DNA of 64,000 nucleotides from Chlorocebus sabaeus (GCF_047675955.1 NC_132923.1:89277137-89341136), one strand, 5' to 3'. Positions 1 to 11,395 are shown, counted from the first letter of the stretch. Numbers and translations: made by a program. The notes: generated from the letters alone by a model not told the origin.

Positions 1-394
1 TGCTCACCCCTGAGCCAATCTCTTTGCTCAAAAAGATGGGGTATTCTAAAGGACTCCATGAACAGAGAGGACAGAACATTGACTGGGCACCTGTCTCACA
101 AAACAGGAGAGGAGCTGTCTCCCCATAGGAAGAGGGAGCGTCTGGAGGCAAGAGATGTCAGGCTGACCTAGACTAGATGTCCTTTATTCCAGTGACTGCT
201 ATCGTGGAACTGGCTCTGTCTGGTCTGCTCCAGCTAGGATCACTTCCTCTGAGGGTCTCTCTCATCCTGACCTGTGGGAAAAGCATTAGGGAGGTGGATC
301 AGGTGAATCAGGTTTACCCTGCTCACCTCAGAACAGCCTCAAAATGTGACTGAGTGTAGGGGTGAGTCCAGCAAAGAAGCAATGTATTGTGGAC
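1..394. other. Single-copy-like sequence, no gene seen
   Basis: Mixed-composition DNA with stops in all frames and no recognisable repeat or RNA. Probably intergenic or intronic. Confidence 0.5.
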
Positions 395-480
395 AAGCCT
401 CCACTTCTCACTGGGCCTCAGTTTCTTCCACTATAAAATGAGAATGATGGCCACCACCAGAAGGAAGGCAGTGAGGGCAA
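395..480 (+). repeat. MIR fragment (sense)
   Basis: The stretch reads like the MIR core: 'GGGCCTCAGTTTC' followed by a 'TATAAAATGAGAATGATGG' box, the conserved centre of this ancient tRNA-derived SINE. Only about 85 bp is recognisable. Confidence 0.55.
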
Positions 481-599
481 AACCAGGTCCTGGCGTGGAC
501 GTTGGGCAAGCCCAGTGGTCAGTCTGATCTATGGGTGTGGTACTCAGGTCACAGAAGTGAGCTGAAGGAGTGGACTGGGGCACTTATGGCCACAGAGAT

Positions 600-1018
600 T
601 GATCAATTCATTCAATACCTTTGTGCCATTTACGGTTGTGCCAGGCACTTTCTAGGCACGGATACACCAGCAAATCAAATAAAGATTCAGCCCAATGGCA
701 CCTGCATTCTGCAGGGGAGACATGCAATAACAACAAACATAATGCATAAGTAAATCATGTGGCATATTAGGTTATAAATGTGATGACCTAAAGAAAACGT
801 AGAGCAGGATGAGGGGAGGGCAGCGAAGGAGAGGGGATGAAAGTTTTAAATGGGATGTTGGGGTAGGCCTCACCAAGACCTCAAGGTGACATTTGAGCCA
901 AGTCGTGAAGGAGGTGAGTAACAGAAGCCACGGGAGTGGATAAGAAAGCCCCAAAGATATTGGAATTCTTATCTGGGATCTGTGAGCAGAATTCTGGAGT
1001 CTGGAAGCATCCTGAAGC

Positions 1019-1020
<2 letters not shown>
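600..1020 (-). repeat. L2 LINE 3' end (antisense)
   Basis: It starts with the antisense L2 terminus (ATTCATTCAATACCTTTGTGCC, then GTGCCAGGCACTTTCTAGGCAC) and later carries the antisense 'AAGGTGACATTTGAGC' segment of the L2 3' region. L2 is an extinct mammalian LINE. From about 965 the sequence leaves the L2 consensus I remember, but it is shared with a second copy at 2378-2561. Confidence 0.65.

Positions 1021-1065
<45 letters not shown>
863..1065 (+). repeat. Copy A of an inverted ~190-bp repeat pair
   Basis: This segment, from AGGCCTCAC to the end of a TG run, matches the reverse complement of 2378-2561. The core at 980-1012 matches over about 33 bases with one mismatch, and both copies end in a TG/CA run. 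The left part is L2-derived; the right part is not a repeat I can name. Confidence 0.75.
1022..1065 (+). repeat. (TG)n microsatellite
   Basis: About 22 uninterrupted TG units. The run forms the end of inverted-repeat copy A. Confidence 0.97.
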
Positions 1066-1067
<2 letters not shown>

Positions 1068-1118
1068 AAACTCTTCAGGCCTCGGCACTGGAAGGGCACT
1101 TAGAGAACATTGCATTCT

Positions 1119-2089
<971 letters not shown>

Positions 2090-2190
2090 ATTTGCATTCA
2101 TTTCCATTTAATTAAACAAACATTTACTGATTACCTTCCTGTGTGTCAGGCACACAGATGAATAAGATCTTTTCCTGCAGCAGACTGCAA
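2090..2190 (-). repeat. L2 3' end (antisense), left piece
   Basis: Shows the antisense L2 end: AAACAAACATTTACTGATTACC, GTGTCAGGCAC, then GATGAATAAGA. A further piece at about 2835-2960 may be the continuation beyond the MLT1 insertion. Confidence 0.6.
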
Positions 2191-2376
2191 AAATGACCAC
2201 AAACTCTCCTCATTCTTGCATCTTTGCAATGTCATTTTGCAGACCTTCCAAACAAGAAATGAAATATGTTTTTTAACCCCTTGACTCTGGACTGCCCTCA
2301 TGACTTGCTTTGACCAGTGGGACATTATGTGACTTGGAGGCACGTCTTGAAAAGCACATGTACACTGAGCTTGTCC

Positions 2377-2410
2377 ACGCACACATACACACACACACAC
2401 AAACACACAC
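2377..2410 (+). repeat. (CA)n microsatellite, imperfect
   Basis: CACGCACACATACACACAC-type run with an AAAC interruption, at the end of inverted-repeat copy B. Confidence 0.9.
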
Positions 2411-2561
2411 ATCCATCCAGTTTCCAGATGCTCCCAGACTCCAGAATTCTGCTCACAGACCCCAGACAAGAATCCACTCCTTTGGGGGCTTTCTCCTCCA
2501 TTCCCATAGTTTTACTTCCATCAAGACTTTCCTCAAATGTCACCTTCTCAGTGAGGCCTTT
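2378..2561 (-). repeat. Copy B of the inverted repeat pair, inside MLT1
   Basis: The reverse complement runs collinear with 863-1065, from AAAGGCCTCAC to the TG run. It carries antisense-L2 sequence plus the shared non-L2 core. Its left end is a CA microsatellite (about 2377-2410). It appears to be a sharply bounded insertion in the MLT1 LTR. Confidence 0.7.
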
Positions 2562-2834
2562 TGCTGCTCTTGAGAACCCTGCAACCACCACCATAGGAAG
2601 AAGCCCAGATTAGCCTGCTGAATGATGAAAATCATGCCACCTCATTACCCCAGCCAACAGCCAACCAACCACAGATGCTTGAGTGAGCCCAGCTAACACC
2701 AGCAGAGGAGCCACTCAGTTGAACCCAGATCAAAATGTTAACTCACAGAATCTTGAGCTAGATGCGTGGTTGTTGTTTTAAAACATTGAGGTTGTCAGGG
2801 TTTGTTATGGAGCAAAAAATAACTGAGACACTGC

Positions 2835-2960
2835 TCATAAAGACCTCTCTCTACCTTAGAAGGCAGGCCAGTAAGTAAATATATGAAACCAGCTTGGTTC
2901 AGGGAGTAGTGCAAATGATGGCAAATGGACTTCACTTAAAGGAAACAGCCTCTATTCCGC
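2835..2960 (-). repeat. Possible L2 continuation (antisense)
   Basis: CAGTAAGTAAATATATGAAACC followed by GGGAGTAGTGCAAATGATGG resembles the antisense L2 3' region downstream of the piece at 2090-2190. If so, the MLT1 LTR landed in an L2. Confidence 0.35.
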
Positions 2961-2969
2961 TCTTTCTAA

Positions 2970-3365
<396 letters not shown>

Positions 3366-3379
3366 CCAGAGAGAGTTTT

Positions 3380-3944
3380 AAAGAGAAACCCAAAATCAGG
3401 ACACATATGCAAGATTTCCTAATGCTTAAATGTTAACAATTTAACTATCATTAACCTGCATAGTCTAAGCATCTGCAGGCCTAATCTGGCCCACAGGCTT
3501 CCAGCTTGCAACTCTAAATTGATGGAAGAAAGGGAATACTTTAAATGGCAACAACAGTGGTAGTAACAATAACAAACAACACCTTAAAAGGGGGAGTTAA
3601 ATGCAGGGAAAGTTAAGCCCCAGGGCTCCAGGAGCTCAGGAGAGGCACCTAACCTAGCCAAAGGAGGTCAGGAATGAACCATCAGGCTTGGTGACACTGG
3701 GCTTGGGTCTTGAAGAATGAAGACATGTAAGGCAGGTAACAAGGTGACAAAGATGTTCCTGGCGGAGGAAACAGCCTGTCTTAAGGACTAGTGTGGCAGT
3801 GGTAGCATCTGGGAGGAAAGCATCCCTGTGGCATAGGTGGGACAGCAGTCAGGGTGGGCAGAGTGAGGTTGGAACAGTGAACAGCATCAGGTAAAATCTG
3901 AGCTTTACTGACTAAGGAGGTGGCAAAGTGACAAAAGTAATTCA
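3380..3944. other. Old sequence, partly L2-like (antisense)
   Basis: Includes AT-rich DNA and, from about 3690, a 'GGGTCTTGAAGAATGAAGACATG' stretch resembling antisense L2 sequence. No gene seen. Confidence 0.35.
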
Positions 3945-4105
3945 GAGAGCAGCCTCAAGAAGCAGGCTCCTTAATTTGAACCCCGCCTTGGCCATTTCCT
4001 ATCCATGTAAACCTTTAGTAAGTCACTTATCTCTTTGTGCCTCAGTTTCTTCATATCAAAACGGGGCTAGTAATGACCCTGTTGTGAGTCAAATCACTGT
4101 TATTA
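3945..4105 (+). repeat. MIR (sense)
   Basis: Contains TTAATTTGAACCCCGCCTTGGCC, TAAGTCACTTATCTC, GTGCCTCAGTTTCTTCATAT and GACCCTGTTGTGAGT, in MIR order. Confidence 0.75.
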
Positions 4106-4216
4106 TCGATCCATGAACCATAAAAAGGTGTTGGTTGTTTCTGTGTTTTCTTTCTTTCTTTTGTAAAAGCAAAATATATTTGTTATAGAAAACTCATAAA
4201 ACATGGAAAACTACAA

Positions 4217-4394
4217 GCTGGGCACAGTGGTGCACATCTGTAGTCCCAGCTACTTAGGAGGCTGAGGTGTGAGGATCCCTTGAGACCAGGAATTCAGGGT
4301 TCAGGACAGTATGGTCGCACCTCTGAACAGTGAATAGCCAGTGCACTCCGGCCTGGGCAACACGGCAAGGTCCCGTCTCTATTTAAAAATTATA
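4217..4394 (+). mobile_element. Alu monomer, FLAM_A-like (7SL-derived)
   Basis: A single Alu-like arm runs straight from GCTGGGCACAGTGG to a 7SL-like 3' part containing 'GTGAATAGCCAGTGCACTCC' and GTCCCGTCTCT. The GTGAATAGCC string is kept in 7SL RNA and the oldest free monomers but lost from Alu dimers. About 178 bp, so a fossil monomer or an internally deleted 7SL copy. No function expected. Confidence 0.75.
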
Positions 4395-4760
4395 GAAAAG
4401 TATGAAGATGGACATTTAAAAATCACCCATAATCCCACCACTCAGAACCAACCATGGCTGATATTTTGTAGCTATTTCCAAGTCTCTTATCCTGTAAGAC
4501 ATGGTTTGCTTGCTTATCTGCATAAATGTGAAGTCCTATGCTATATGGAACTTTATGTTTTTCTCTTAATGTCATACCATAAGAATTTTCCCATGTCCTT
4601 AGAAATTCTTCAAAGGCAAAATTTTTAAAAACTATTATGAAAATATTAATAATACATGGGCATAGGATGTCTTCTATTTGCTCTGATACATGGAGAATAA
4701 TGCTAGTACTTGTGGTTATTAACATTTGTTGAACGTTCACTATGTCAACACCGTTCCAGG
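4395..4760 (-). repeat. AT-rich old repeat, possibly L1-like
   Basis: 'AAAAATCACCCATAATCCCACCA' and the following TTTTGTAGCTATTTCC to CATGTCCTTAGAAATTCTTCAA stretch resembles a common old repeat often found as antisense L1-related sequence. The FLAM monomer at 4217 abuts it. Confidence 0.35.
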
Positions 4761-4829
4761 ATTTCATATGTATGGAGCCATTTCATTCTCCCAGCCTCGG
4801 AATTATGTCATTTGAATTACCCCCATGTG

Positions 4830-5262
4830 CTGGGATGCTCTCTTCCCTTCTCCCTGCCCCCGGCCTCAGTGGGCTCATGTGTATGGACGGCCTCCACCGG
4901 CTCCTCTGCCCTCTGGTTGGTTATGCCAAAGGGAGGCATGGCAGGAGACAGAGCGAAGTTGGAGTTTTTATTCCCAGGGCTCCGTTCCTGCTGGGGCTGC
5001 TGTTGACTGGCTGCCTCCCTCTACCCAAAGCCATGGCCCCCTCAGGAGGCCCTCTCCACGCAGCTCTCTTTCCAGTTTCACTAACCATGTCCTCCCCTCA
5101 CCCCGAAAGGCCCAGGGGTGCTAACAGCTACCTGTGGTTGCTAGTCCTAGAGTACTATCCCTACTCCCTGCCTACACTTTCCTTAAAAACCCTTTTGTTA
5201 ACCTCTTGTCAAATTATCCAGGTTAATAGGGCCATCTGTTTCCTGCTGGCGCCCTGACCAAC
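4830..5262 (+). repeat. Old L1M-type 3' end
   Basis: The tail reads GGGGTGCTAACAGCTACC, TTGCTAGTCC, CCTTTTGTTAACCTCTTGTCAAATTA and CCATCTGTTTCCTGC to GCCCTGACCAACACA, the pattern of an old L1M 3' terminus as I remember it. It contains three overlapping open frames (up to 171 codons at 4742-5257) with no domain, treated as chance. Confidence 0.5.
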
Positions 5263-5429
5263 ACATGTGCATGGATAAAAATTTCACGTGCACTGATAAT
5301 TAGCCATTTCAAAGTTATACAGTGAAAACGAGGCTTCTTCCCTGGTTTTGGCAGGCTCCCAAGTTTACTGTCCAAGTTGACCACCCTCAAAAGTTATTTG
5401 CTTAAAAATAATAATTGCTGACATGTATA

Positions 5430-5580
5430 GCATTTTATAGATGGAGCAACTGAAGGACAAAGAGGTTAAATGACTTACCCATGGTCACACAGCTCATAAG
5501 TGGAAGAGCTGGGATTTAAACCCAAGTAATCTGACTACAGAATCTGTGCTCTTAAATATACTTACACACATTGCCTCTCA
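5430..5580 (-). repeat. MIR (antisense)
   Basis: Reads ATTTTATAGATGGAGCAACTG, GAGGTTAAATGACTTACCC, GGTCACACAGCTCATAAGTGG and GATTTAAACCCAAG, the antisense MIR core. Confidence 0.8.
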
Positions 5581-6620
5581 GAAAACTACACTAACATGTA
5601 CATCTATCCTCATCTAAATTTTGTCTGTTGATTTTATATAAATTGAAGCATATTATATGTATCAATCGTGATTTCATTCACTTAATAATATATCTTTCAG
5701 TTCTTGCCTTACACTTAATTTGTTTTGTTTTTCATTTGACATACCTTCACAAACTTTCCTTAAATAAAGGTCTATCTCATTTTTTAATTAATCCAGCGGC
5801 TTCCTTGTTCTCTGGTTGGATGCTGCCGATGGGAGGTGAGGCAGGAGATTTGTATTTCAGCTGTTTTCAATTTTTTACTATTTTAAATAATACAATAAAT
5901 AACCATGTTCATACATCGGTGCATATACGGGAAGTCACATCTATGGACTAGACTCTTAGAGGTACAGAAGGTGTGTGCATTTTAAAACTGTGATGTCTTT
6001 TGCAAAATTGTCATTGAGGGTGAATATCTTCATGGTCTGTTTAAATGCTTGTCTTTCTAAGTTGTGGTTCATAAATTATTATTTTTTATTTTTGTAGTTA
6101 AAAAGTGCCTTAACTTTCATCTCTTTCACTATGAAAGAACTCAGCATCTTTTCAAATAAAAACATTGTTTTATTGGCTCCTTGATACTCCATCCTATGCC
6201 ATGATTTACTTAGCCCATCTTTCAAAATTCACTATTAAAAATTGCAGTGATGATCATCCTTGTACATAAATATTTGTCTATATCTCTTAGTATTTCCTGG
6301 GCAAGATTTATAGAAGTGGAATTACTGAGTCAATAGGTATAAGCTTTTTTTAGACTTTTGCTAAATACTGCAAATTGTCATAGAAAGAATTGGATTACCC
6401 TCCCACCAATGTTTGAGAGAGCCCCTCACCCACTTCCTTAGCACTTTTATCATTTTAAATGAGTGTCTACAAATAAGGAAAATGGGATCTCAATTTAATT
6501 TACATTTCTTTGATTTCTAATAAGCCAAATTAATTTATTTCATATTTCTTGGCCATTTACATGGCCATTTCTGCCCTATTTCTACTGGGATCTTAATGTT
6601 TCTTTTATGACAGGTACTAC
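5580..6620 (-). repeat. AT-rich old LINE-1-like sequence (antisense)
   Basis: Phrases such as 'GAAGTGGAATTACTGAGTCAA', CTCCCACCAATGTTTGAGAG and 'CATTTCTTTGATTTCTAATAAG' follow the order seen in antisense L1 3' ORF2 sequence. An L1M-like 3' stretch (CTCTGGTTGGATGCTGCCGATGGGAGG) lies at about 5812-5845. Very diverged; no reading frame survives. Confidence 0.45.
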
Positions 6621-6649
6621 ACCAAATGTTTCTAAGGAGGTCAAATCAA

Positions 6650-6950
6650 CATGTTACTTATTAAATTTCTACTGTGTAGAAAGTACCAAACTAGGTGTTT
6701 GGAGAGACGTAAATGAGAGGCAATCATTATTCTTATAGATCTTGTGATTTAGCCCGGCAGACAAGCCCGTACACAGAGAAAGCAATTAGAGGGCAAGCCA
6801 GACAGTCTATAATCAAGCGCTGAATGGGCAGCTTGGGGCTACGTGCTGTGAGAGCTCAAAGAGGAGAGAATAGACCAAGCAGGCATGGTTAGCAAAAGCT
6901 TCTTGTAGGAGGAGTCTCATGCAGGAGCTGTGACATTTAAAATATGACTG
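6650..6950 (-). repeat. L2-like (antisense), diverged
   Basis: Weak antisense L2 resemblance: TTTCTACTGTGTAGAAAGTACC, then AGATCTTGTGATTTAGC, AGACAAGCCCGTACACAGAG and GGAGCTGTGACATTTAAA. Confidence 0.4.
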
Positions 6951-7129
6951 TTACACAGCGACACGCATTTCTCTTTCCTCCGGCACAGAGGATGATGTCT
7001 CAATGGCTCTCTTGGCACTCTTCAAGGAAATCAGTCTTAAAGAGAGAACTTGTTGATCATTGCCTAGGCTCAGTCTGTCTAGCATTGGTTGACCACTGTC
7101 ATCATCGCCATGGTAATGACAGTGACAGC

Positions 7130-7335
7130 AACTGATATCTATTGTACTCTGACCATAGACAGGCACAGGGTACAAGAACTTTATATTAATTAACTCATTT
7201 AAGCTCCCGACAAGTCTGTGAAGTAGGTATTATCGGCACCCCTTTTCCAGATGTGGAAACTAAGATTAAATAAGTCACTCAAAAGGACATTAATGAAAGT
7301 GTCAGAGCCTGGTCTCTGGCCCATGTTTGTCCAAC
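7130..7335 (-). repeat. MIR (antisense)
   Basis: TTAATTAACTCATTTAAGCTCC, GTGAAGTAGGTATTATC and CCAGATGTGGAAACTAAGATTAAATAAGTCACTC follow the antisense MIR order. Confidence 0.7.
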
Positions 7336-7544
7336 TCCAACAAGCATGCTCAACATGCAGGCTTGCTGCAACTGCTGTGGTCAAAAACCTTTTCACCCAC
7401 CCAACCCATCCCTTCTTCCTCCAACTGGAGCCTGAAGTCACACCATTCTGGCGCTTCCTTTGGCATGACTGACAAAGCCACACTTACTTTTAAGGAAAAA
7501 AATGACAGTCACAGAAGTTCAGCAAAAACTCCCTGAGCATGTGC

Positions 7545-7800
7545 TAGGGTCAGGGTGAGGCACTGGAGTCCCCACCCAGCAAGGGAATGACGGAGGAGTA
7601 GATGACCACAAGACTGGGAGAGGGGAGCACCAGGAGCTCGGAGATGGGGATTGGGGGTGATGCCCGGGTTGGGAAAATCTTCTTGGAGGAGATGGCACCT
7701 GAGTCGGTGCTGAAAGATGGAGGAATTAGCCAGGCAGAGAGGCACTCGAGGAAGAGGGGACGGCCCAGGCAAGAGCCGAGGTGGAAGCCAGGGTAGATGG
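7545..7800 (-). repeat. L2 (antisense)
   Basis: The motif order TCTTCTTGGAGGAGATGGCACC, TGAGTCGGTGCTGAAAGATGGAGGAATTAGCCAGGC matches antisense L2 sequence. Confidence 0.55.
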
Positions 7801-8119
7801 AAGGGCAGATCACAGCGTGCCCTTCATCACAGCACTGATCACGCTGTGTTGCCCTCCTCTGTGGACCCATCTGTTCTGCCCAATAAGCTGTGTCCACCCC
7901 CAGGGCAACGACTACATCTGACTCTCACCTGGGAGCCCTGCAATGACCTGAGCCCTGGTACATGCTGGGGAGGGGGTACACATGTGTGAATGAAGGACTT
8001 AATGACCAAATAGGTGGGGCCCGTCTGTGCAGCCAGGCTATGCACACCCTGAGGACAAAGACCAATGTCCTTCTTCATCTGTCCCTCAATACCATGTTGT
8101 CAAGCACAAGCCTGTGTAG

Positions 8120-8325
8120 AATGTAGCACTAATAATTACTTTTATTAGAGCAAACGTTTACACAGTAACGACTTACAGGCCCTACTCTAAGTTACTTTAC
8201 ACCTTTCTTTTCATTGAAAAGATCCTCAGAAAAACTCTGCAGTACCCATTTTACATATCAGAAAACCAAGGCTCAGAAAGGTTGAGTAACTTGCCTAAAG
8301 TCACTTGAGAGACACTAAATAACAG
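8120..8325 (-). repeat. MIR (antisense)
   Basis: CACCTTTCTTTTCATTG, CCCATTTTACATATCAGAAAACC, GGCTCAGAAAGGTTGAGTAACTTGCC are the antisense MIR core. A sense MIR follows directly. Confidence 0.7.
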
Positions 8326-8339
8326 AACTCTAAGGCACA

Positions 8340-8560
8340 GGTATGGGAATCTGGCTAGACCTAGGTTCAGGTCCCAGCTGCACCACTTGGCTGCTGTGGA
8401 ATCATCATGACTTACATTCTGTAGCCTCAGTATTGCCGTTTGTGAAATAGTAACAATACCAACTTCACGGGTTTCTGATGGGGAGCAAATTACATAAATG
8501 TAAAGCACCTAGCTCAGGGTTTGGCACATAGTAGGTATTCAGGAACTGGTAGCATCATTT
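8340..8560 (+). repeat. MIR (sense)
   Basis: GACCTAGGTTCAGGTCCCAGCTGC, then ATTGCCGTTTGTGAAATAG, CATAAATGTAAAGCACC and TTTGGCACATAGTAGG. Together with the MIR at 8120-8325 it forms a head-on SINE pair. Confidence 0.75.
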
Positions 8561-8825
8561 TTGCCCTGCAGTCGGGAAAGCTCTCTTCCCCGGGAAGGGG
8601 GCCACGTGTTACCCACCTACTCTTCTTGGTCCCCTTTCTCCTCAGACATGACCTCCTCCTGCCCTGCATGAGCCACTCGCAGGAAGATGTGTGAATCAGA
8701 CCCGCTCCGCTTGGGCCTGCTGCTTCCCAATCAGCAGACTTCTTCCATATAGAGCAATCTTTTCCACTGCTCCCCGCTGCCAGCGGAGCCCGGCATTAGA
8801 GAGCGTCTTGGCTCCCATCGGAAGA

Positions 8826-8919
8826 AAAACAAACTTTGCAGAAAAATAAACACTTTTTTTAAAAGTCCTGTGGTTTTACATTCAAGACCTAATAGTTTTT
8901 CCTTTCTTTTTTTCCCAGA
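8826..8919 (+). repeat. Direct-repeat copy 1, family unknown
   Basis: About 95 bp (AAACAAACTTTGCAG, CTGTGGTTTTACATTC, ACCTAATAGTTTTTCCTTTC) recurs at 10243-10341 in the same orientation with clear similarity. I do not recognise the family. It ends in a polypyrimidine tract and AG that could act as a splice acceptor. Confidence 0.65.
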
Positions 8920-9130
8920 TACCACAAATCTTCTGCTGGAGGGAAAAAAAAGGAAGAGCGACCAAGGAGGGACTTCTAGATTGTTCTTCCATGCAAACAT
9001 GACCCAAGATGGCTGCATTCAAGGTCCCAGGACCCATGTCTGTGCTGCAGTGAGAACTTTCAGCCGCAGCTCCTTGGAGACTTGAGTCCTCTCTTCCCCA
9101 CTCCTCCTTATTTCCATGGCTCCAGAAAGG
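8919..9130 (+). other. Candidate non-coding exon (212 nt)
   Basis: Seen: upstream, a long polypyrimidine run (about 8895-8916) ending in CCCAG (AG at 8917-8918), a strong acceptor. Downstream, AAAGG/GTAAGTC with the consensus donor GTAAGT at 9131-9136. The enclosed 212 nt is outside recognised repeats and moderately GC-rich. Known: such paired signals at this spacing are typical of exons but also occur by chance. The + strand frame across the acceptor stops at 9085, so a protein exon is unlikely. A lncRNA exon or cryptic exon would fit. No partner exon could be identified. Confidence 0.3.
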
Positions 9131-9839
9131 GTAAGTCTGGGCACCTCTCCTCACCCTATCCCATTGTTCCTGGGCTGTAATAGGCAGATACACAGGCATA
9201 AATGTCAGGGAGGCCCAGACGGATGCTCTCATTTGATAGGCCTGGGACAGTTCCACTCCAAAACACAGTTGCCTCCCCACAGTGAGGCTGGCTGGCCAAA
9301 GGCCATCTTGTTCCAGTGACAAGTCTAAAATAGGAAACTGTTTCTTAGAGAAACACAAAACCATTGCCTCTGAGAACACAGAGTCACCCAGCAGGAAGAA
9401 ACAGCCTCTGATCTGGAGGGCAATTTCTTGGCAGCCTCCATTCCACCCATCCCTCAGCAGGGCAGGGAAGAGAAGGTCCAAGTGACCCGGGCACTGTCTG
9501 CATGGCCAGGGGGAGCTGTACTCCTCACACATGCCTATGTTTGCTCATCCCGAGCCTCCAGTGTGTCAGTCTGCAGTGGGCAGTGGGAGAGACTGGTGGA
9601 TGTGATGATTTAGAGGCAACACAAACAAAGCATCTTCTGCAGGAACTGACACTTAGTGGGTGCTCTCCTCATCTCTGTTAACCCTGGTGCCGACGGCTTC
9701 TGAAGATCTGGAAACACCTCGAGTGGTAGACAATATTTTCTGTGCATATCTTCCCTGCTGAAAACATTTATCAAATTCTCTAAAGGGACAAATACCCCAA
9801 AAGGCTATGAATCACTGGCTTTTTTATTCAAGTTTTTAA
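9131..9839. other. Single-copy-like sequence, no gene seen
   Basis: No recognisable repeat. On the minus strand a 216-codon open frame covers 8882-9532. It has no domain or repeat pattern I recognise and is judged to be chance. Confidence 0.4.
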
Positions 9840-9940
9840 TTGAGAGTTGAACTCCTTAGAGGCAAGGACCTATCTTATTCATCTTGGTGTCATCACGGTG
9901 TAGGAAAAGACCTGGCATTTTGGACATTCAATGGAATAAA
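9840..9940 (+). repeat. L2 3' end (sense)
   Basis: GAACTCCTTAGAGGCAAGGACC, CTTATTCATCTTGGTGTC, and a final AATGGAATAAATGAATGAA give the sense L2 terminus. Confidence 0.65.
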
Positions 9941-9984
9941 TGAATGAATGAATGAGTGAATGAGTGAGTGAGTGAATGAATGAC
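9938..9984 (+). repeat. (GAAT/GAGT)n tetranucleotide repeat
   Basis: About 11 units of TGAA/TGAG grown from the L2 terminal repeat. Confidence 0.9.
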
Positions 9985-10242
9985 AGCTTATTCAGTCAGG
10001 GACTTCAGAGCTTGGTAGAGAAACTATAGAAAAAATAATAAAAGGCAGAAAATGATCAAAGTCAAAGGAAATAGAAAAACAAAGAGTTGTAGAGGCTCTG
10101 CGTGGACATACGTTTCTCTGGCAGGGCTGGGGAGGGGAAATGGCCGACAAGAGTGGAGCTGGGACAACTGGTGGGAGCTAGGGGAGGGGAGGTTCAGTAG
10201 GTAAACTGGGGAGAGAGCTGGGAAGTCATTCAGGAAACATGG

Positions 10243-10341
10243 CGAAGAAAGAAATCACAAACTTTATAGAGACATGAACTTTTTTTTTTTAAACTGTGGT
10301 TTTGCATACGAGGCCTAATGGTTTTTCCTTTCTTTTCCCAT
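10243..10341 (+). repeat. Direct-repeat copy 2, family unknown
   Basis: Matches 8826-8919: AATCACAAACTTTATAG, a run of T, CTGTGGTTTTGCATACG, GGCCTAATGGTTTTTCCTTTC. The copies lie 1.4 kb apart and differ mainly by substitutions and T-run length. Confidence 0.65.
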
Positions 10342-11165
10342 ACAAGCTGTCCAGTTTGGCTAGAAGAGAGGATATGTTCGAGGAGTGGTGGGAAAGAGGT
10401 TTGGAAACAGAGGCTAGGGCCAAATCCTGGGGGGCCTCAGATGCCAATCTCTGCCAGCCCAGCCCTGAAGCAACAGAGCCATTTGGCACGGGGAGGAGAG
10501 GCTGAAGGGATGGAAGCCCAACCTGCCCCAGCTAGGGGAGCTCCTGCAGGGCTCCAAGTGAGGGATACTGAGGCAGCAGGGCTAGGGCAGGCTGGATGGA
10601 GAAAGGGGAGAGATATGAGCGGCTGCAAAGGGGGACTCAAGCATCTGGAAGCTGACTTCATGTGGGGATGGTGAAGAAAAAGCTGTCCTTAAACAGTCCT
10701 CTGGTTTTCCCCAGCCTCTGTTATGAGCCGTTTTTTGGACTCAAATAACAGCATATTTTAAAAGATAAAATTAAACTCTGTTATACGTATATGTAAAAGC
10801 AAGATTTTTTAAATGAGCAAGACTGAAATAAATATGTGGAATAGGCACAAACTGATGTTTTCTCTAGTTTCATCTGTGTTTCATGATTGCTTCCTAAGTC
10901 TCTGGTTTTCTCCCAGGCCTAAGCACCCTCATCCTGCTGCCTCAAGGCATGTGTCCACTAAGTTTCTGCCTTGAAACCGTGTCCTCCCACTCTCTCTCAA
11001 TAGCTCCCTCTAGCATGCAGCAGCCTTCCTGTGCATGGAAAATGACGTTGATATAATGCTAGATTTTGCTAAAGGTCTTTAGCCAAAAGTTACTATCATC
11101 GTAGATAATATGTTAGAAACCCAAACCTTCCAACCCAGTTCTCTCCCCACTCCATACACGAAGCT
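10342..11165. other. Single-copy-like sequence, no gene seen
   Basis: Overlapping frames near 10296-10674 (up to 118 codons) have no homology I recognise. AT-rich sequence follows after 10.7 kb. Confidence 0.4.
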
Positions 11166-11169
11166 CTAT

Positions 11170-11395
11170 TGATTACAATAATAATAGCAGCAGCTACCAC
11201 TTCTGTCTGCACCTGCTCTGTAACAGGCGCTGCTCTGAGCACTTCACATCTACCAACTCATTTTATTCTCACAAAAATCCTCATTGGGTGGATACCACCA
11301 TAATTCTCACTCACAGATGGTAAAACCGAGGCACAGCCTTTGGCTAATGAATGGCCAAGCCAAGATTCGAACCCAGAATGTGTCTTTGGAGTCTA
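11170..11395 (-). repeat. MIR (antisense)
   Basis: TCTGAGCACTTCACATCTACC, CATTTTATTCTCACAAAAATCC, ACAGATGGTAAAACCGAGGCAC, AGATTCGAACCCAGAATG: long antisense MIR. Confidence 0.8.

Larger units (their letters stand above)
2230..2828 (+). mobile_element. MLT1-type LTR (ERVL-MaLR), interrupted
   Basis: The left part (GACTTGCTTTGACCAGTGGGACATT) and the right part (AGGAAGCCCAGATTAGCCTGCTG, AGTGAGCCCAGCTAACACCAGC, final TTGTTTTAAAACATTGAGG and TAACTGAGACA) follow the order of an MLT1 LTR. A ~184-bp foreign segment (2378-2561) sits between GAGCTTGTCC and TTGCTGCTCTTGAGAACCC, which look adjacent in the consensus as I remember it. This is an old retrovirus-like solo LTR with no coding region. Confidence 0.7.

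Noticed and set aside
4217..4394. Functional 7SL RNA gene
   Set aside because: It lacks the S domain of 7SL and has many substitutions.
4742..5257. 171-codon + open frame
   Set aside because: Lies in an old L1M-like 3' end, with two other overlapping frames open; no domain.
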